64,000 bases of DNA. Origin: Calliopsis andreniformis (taxonomy: Eukaryota > Arthropoda > Insecta > Hymenoptera > Andrenidae). This document shows positions 61,182 to 64,000 of this stretch, piece after piece; the stretch's first letter is position 1; the number at the start of each line of letters is the position of its first letter. Made by a program: the position numbers and the translations under genes. Where the stretch lies: contig NW_027480533.1 of assembly GCF_051401765.1 (NCBI RefSeq), positions 1,426,001-1,490,000 of the forward strand, read 5' to 3'. The notes beneath the pieces are model-generated. The model did not search any database, was not told where the DNA came from, and worked only from the letters and a program-made list of their open reading frames with translations.

Positions 61182-64000
61182 CTTCAATACTCAATACTCA
61201 ATCTTCAATCCTCAATCCTCAATCCTCAATCCTCAATCCTCAATCCTCAATCCTCAATCGTCAATCTTCAATCCTCAATACTCAATCGTCAATACTCAAT
61301 CCTCAATACTCAATACTCAATCCTCATTCTTCAATCCTCAATACCCAATCCTCAACCTTCAATCCTCAATCCTCAATCCTCAATGCTCAATCCTCAATCT
61401 TCAATGCTCAAACCTCAATCCTCAATCCTCAATCCTCAATCCTCAATTCTCAATCCTCAATCCTCAATCCTCAGACCTCAAACAGCAATAGTCAACCCTC
61501 AGTCCTCGTGCTCAATACACAACGCTCAATCCTCGATCCTCAATCTTCAATCATCAATATTCAATCTTCAATCCTGAATCCTCAATCCTCAATCCTCAAT
61601 CCTCAATCCTCAATCCTCAATCTTAATCTTCAATCCTCAGTACGCAATCTTCAATCCTCAATCCTCAATCCTCATTCCTCAATCCTCAATCTTCAATACT
61701 CAATACTCAATCTTCAATCCTCAATCCTCAATCCTCAATCCTCAATCCTCAATCCTCAATCCTCAATCGTCAATCTTCAATCCTCAATACTCAATCGTCA
61801 ATACTCAATCCTCAATACTCAATACTCAATCCTCATTCTTCAATCCTCAATACCCAATCCTCAATCTTCAATCCTCGATCCTCAATCCTCAATCCTCAAT
61901 CCTCAATCTTCAATCCTCAAACCTCAATCCTCAATACTCAATCCTCAATCTTCAATCCTCAATACTCAAACTTCAATCCTCAATCATCAATCCTCAATCC
62001 TCAATCCTCAATCATCAATACTCAATCGTCAATCTTCAATCCTGAATACTCAATCTTCAATACTCAATCCTCAATCCTCAATCCTCAATCCTCATTCTTC
62101 AATCCTCAATACCCAATCCTCAATCTTCAATCCTCAATCCTCAATCCTCAATCCTCAATCCTCAATCCTCAATCCTCAATCTTCAATCCTCATTCTTCAA
62201 TCCTCAACACCCAATCCTCAATCTTCGATCCTCAATCCTCAATCCTCAATTCTCAATCCTCAATCCTCAATCCTCAATCCTCAATCTTCAATCATCAATA
62301 TTCAATCTTCAGTCCTCAATCCTCAATCCTCAATCCTCAACCTTCAATCCTCAATGTTCAATCCGCAATTCCCAATCCTCAATCTTCTATCCGCAATCCT
62401 CAATCCTCAATCCTCAATCCTCAATCCTCAATCCTCAATCTTCAATCCTCAATACTCAATCTTCAATCCTCAATACTCAATCCTCAATCCTCAATCCTCA
62501 TTCTTCAATCCTCAACACCCAATCCTCAATCTTCAATCCTCACTCCTCAATCCTCAATTCTCAATCCTCAATCCTCAATCCTCAATCCTCAATCCTCAAT
62601 CCTCAATCCTCAATCCTCAATGGTCAATCCGCAATACCCAATCCTCAACCTTCTATCCGCAATCCTCAATCCTCAATCCTCAATCCTCAATCCTCAATCC
62701 TCAATCCTCAATCCTCAATCTTCAATCCTCAATACTCAATCTTCAATCCTCAATACTCAATCCTCAATCCTCAATCCTCATTCTTCAATCCTCAACACCC
62801 AATCCTCAATCTTCAATCGTCAATCCTCAAACCTCAATTCTCAATCCTCATTCCTCAATCCTCAGACCTCAAACAGCAATAGTCAACCCTCAGTCCTCGT
62901 CCTCAATCCACAACCATCAATCCTCAATCCTCAATCTTCAATCATCAATATTCAATCTTCAGTCCTCAATCCTCAATCCTCAATCCTCAACCCTCAATCC
63001 TCAATGTTCAATCCGCAATACCCAATCCTCAATCTTCTATCCGCAATCCTCAATCCTCAATCCTCAATCCTCAATCCTCAATCCTCAATCTCCAATCCTC
63101 AATACTCAACCTTCAATCCTCAATACTCAATCCTCAATCCTCAATCCTCAGTCCCAAATCCTCAATCTTCAATACTCACTCCTCAGTCCTCAATCTTCAA
63201 TCCTCAATACTCTGTCTTCAATCCTCAATCCTCAATCCGCAATCCTCAATCCTCAATCCTCATTCTTCAATCCTCAATACCCAATCCTCAATCTTCGATC
63301 CTCAATCCTCAATCCTCAATTCTCAATCCTCAATCCTCAATCCTCAATCCTCAATCCTCAATCCTCAATCCTCAATGGTCAAGCCGCAATACCCAATCCT
63401 CAACCTTCTATCCGCAATCCTCAATCCTCAATCCTCAATCCTCAATCCTCAATCCTCAATCCTCAATCCTCAATCTTCAATCCTCAATACTCAATCTTCA
63501 ATCCTCAATACTCAATCCTCAATCCTCAATCCTCATTCTTCAATCCTCAACACCCAATCCTCAATCTTCAATCGTCAATCCTCAAACCTCAATTCTCAAT
63601 CCTCATTCCTCAATCCTCAGACCTCAAACATCAATACTCAACCCTCAGTCCTCGTGCTCAATCCACAACGCTCAATCCTCGATCCTCAATCTTCAATCAT
63701 CAATATTCAATCTTCAATCCTCAATCCTCAATCCTCAATCCTCAATCCTCATTCTTCAATCCTCAATACCCAATCCTCAATCTTCAATCCTCAATACTCA
63801 GTCTTCAATCCTCAATCCTCAATCCTCAATCCTCAGTCCTCAATCCTCAATCCTCATTCTTCAATCCTCAATACCCAATCCTCAATCCTCAATCCTCAAT
63901 CCTCAATCCTCAATCCTCAATCCTCAATCGTCAATATTCAATCCTCAATACTCAATCTTCAATCCTCAATCCTCAATACTCAATACTCAACCGTCAGTCC
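61182..64000 (+). repeat. Right-hand end of the window, with a 755-bp repeat
   Basis: Heptamer DNA continuing to the window edge. 97-bp hexamers lie at 61506 (TCGTGC), 62897 and 63652 (TCGTGC). The stretch from about 62.58 kb recurs from about 63.34 kb at an offset of 755: a 49-bp block in which the ATG is replaced by TGG (62620 and 63375), followed by the same TCAACCT, TCTATCC order and by TCAATCGTCAATCCTCAAAC. 755 is 108 units less one, and one six-base unit lies in between. The last ten bases (CCGTCAGTCC) are the start of a further 97-bp block cut by the window edge. Confidence 0.78.

Larger units (their letters stand above)
1..64000 (+). repeat. Heptanucleotide satellite array, unit TCAATCC, filling the window
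   Basis: The sequence divides almost throughout into seven-base units of consensus TCAATCC, with no interruption by unrelated DNA. Common variants change one or two bases: TCAATCT, TCAATAC, TCAATCG, TCAATCA, TCAATTC, TCATTCT, TCATTCC, GCAATCC, CCAATCC, TCAACCC, TCAGTCC, TCGATCC and TGAATAC. They are not random but arranged in recurring strings, for example TCATTCT, TCAATCC, TCAATAC, CCAATCC, TCAATCT in that order, repeated very many times. The given strand has hardly any G and the complement is G-rich with a GG doublet every seven bases. Both ends of the window are inside the array. Size and layered organisation resemble eukaryotic satellite DNA; bacterial origin is not excluded. I do not recognise the family as a named satellite. 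Confidence 0.98.
1..64000. other. No protein-coding or RNA gene supported; long open frames are by-products of the repeat
   Basis: Three consecutive TCAATCC units read as codons give the heptapeptide SILNPQS, whichever forward frame is used, because seven is one more than a multiple of three. The consensus lacks TAA, TAG and TGA in all forward frames, so stops arise only from variants such as TGAATAC, a TCCTTAATCC string or TCAATAG. The longest open frame (2062-4296, 744 codons, TTG start) lies wholly inside heptamers. Many others open at the ATG of the variant TCAATGT. None has a ribosome binding site, signal peptide, domain or distinct ends, and copies in neighbouring HOR units differ in length through single substitutions (for example a T at 13618 closes a frame open in the 5 kb copy). 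The opposite strand has a TGA every 21 bases in each frame. I see no tRNA, rRNA, promoter or terminator. Confidence 0.93.

Noticed and set aside
1..64000. CRISPR array or phage-type repeat cassette
   Set aside because: There are no unique spacers; the sequence between landmark blocks is the same heptamer family. No cas genes are present.
1..64000. Telomeric DNA
   Set aside because: GGATTGA is not a telomere repeat I know of, the array has HOR structure and much variation, and no terminal feature is seen. A subtelomeric place remains possible.
1..64000. Cyanobacterial STRR-type heptanucleotide repeats
   Set aside because: Such repeats (for example the CCCCART type) are heptamers too, but short and between genes. 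The consensus differs and the length here is far greater. Bacterial origin is therefore not supported, though not excluded.
1..64000. Genes on the minus strand
   Set aside because: TGA occurs in each minus frame about every 21 bases through the consensus GGATTGA, so no meaningful open frame exists there.

Overview
The whole 64 kb window is one uninterrupted tandem-repeat (satellite or minisatellite) array. I see no gene, RNA gene, mobile element, CRISPR array or unique flank. The unit is a heptanucleotide, TCAATCC on the given strand (GGATTGA on the other), present about 9,100 times with recurrent variants such as TCAATCT, TCAATAC, TCATTCT, GCAATCC, TCAGTCC and TCAACCC. The given strand is almost free of G. 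Both window edges lie inside the array, so its true length and its neighbours are unknown.

Seven bases is one more than two codons, and the consensus has no stop in any forward frame. Every forward frame therefore encodes the same heptapeptide, SILNPQS, and open frames of hundreds of codons appear by default. The other strand has TGA every 21 bases in every frame. The long open frames are a property of the repeat and I annotate none of them as genes.

The variants are ordered into higher-order repeats (HORs) whose period changes along the window: an 8,129-bp period (1 to about 13.9 kb) containing a 2,857-bp period; 3,430 bp (13.0-19.9 kb); 2,760 bp (17.3-22.9 kb); 6.4-7.1 kb (21.4-36.3 kb); 5,437 bp in three copies (30.9-47.2 kb); a dispersed copy of 22.5-26.9 kb at 47.2-51.85 kb; a less ordered stretch (51.85-52.97 kb); a clean 4,105-bp duplication (52.97-61.18 kb); and an end segment with a 755-bp period. 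Three landmark modules recur: a 97-bp block carrying a six-base unit (103 copies counted), a 49-bp block carrying the ATG at which many open frames begin (54 copies), and a 189-bp block that departs most from the consensus (9 copies).

Two observations stand out. First, the HOR periods are not all multiples of seven, and the remainder of each period is accounted for by counting the six-base units it contains. Second, the middle copy of the 5,437-bp triplet matches the third copy on its left and the first copy on its right, as expected after one unequal crossover.

The source organism cannot be named from the sequence. An array this long with nested HORs is most like eukaryotic satellite DNA (centromeric, pericentromeric or subtelomeric). 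Heptanucleotide repeats are also known in bacteria, but as short tracts as far as I know. HOR edges below are approximate by a few heptamers, because junctions fall within consensus units.
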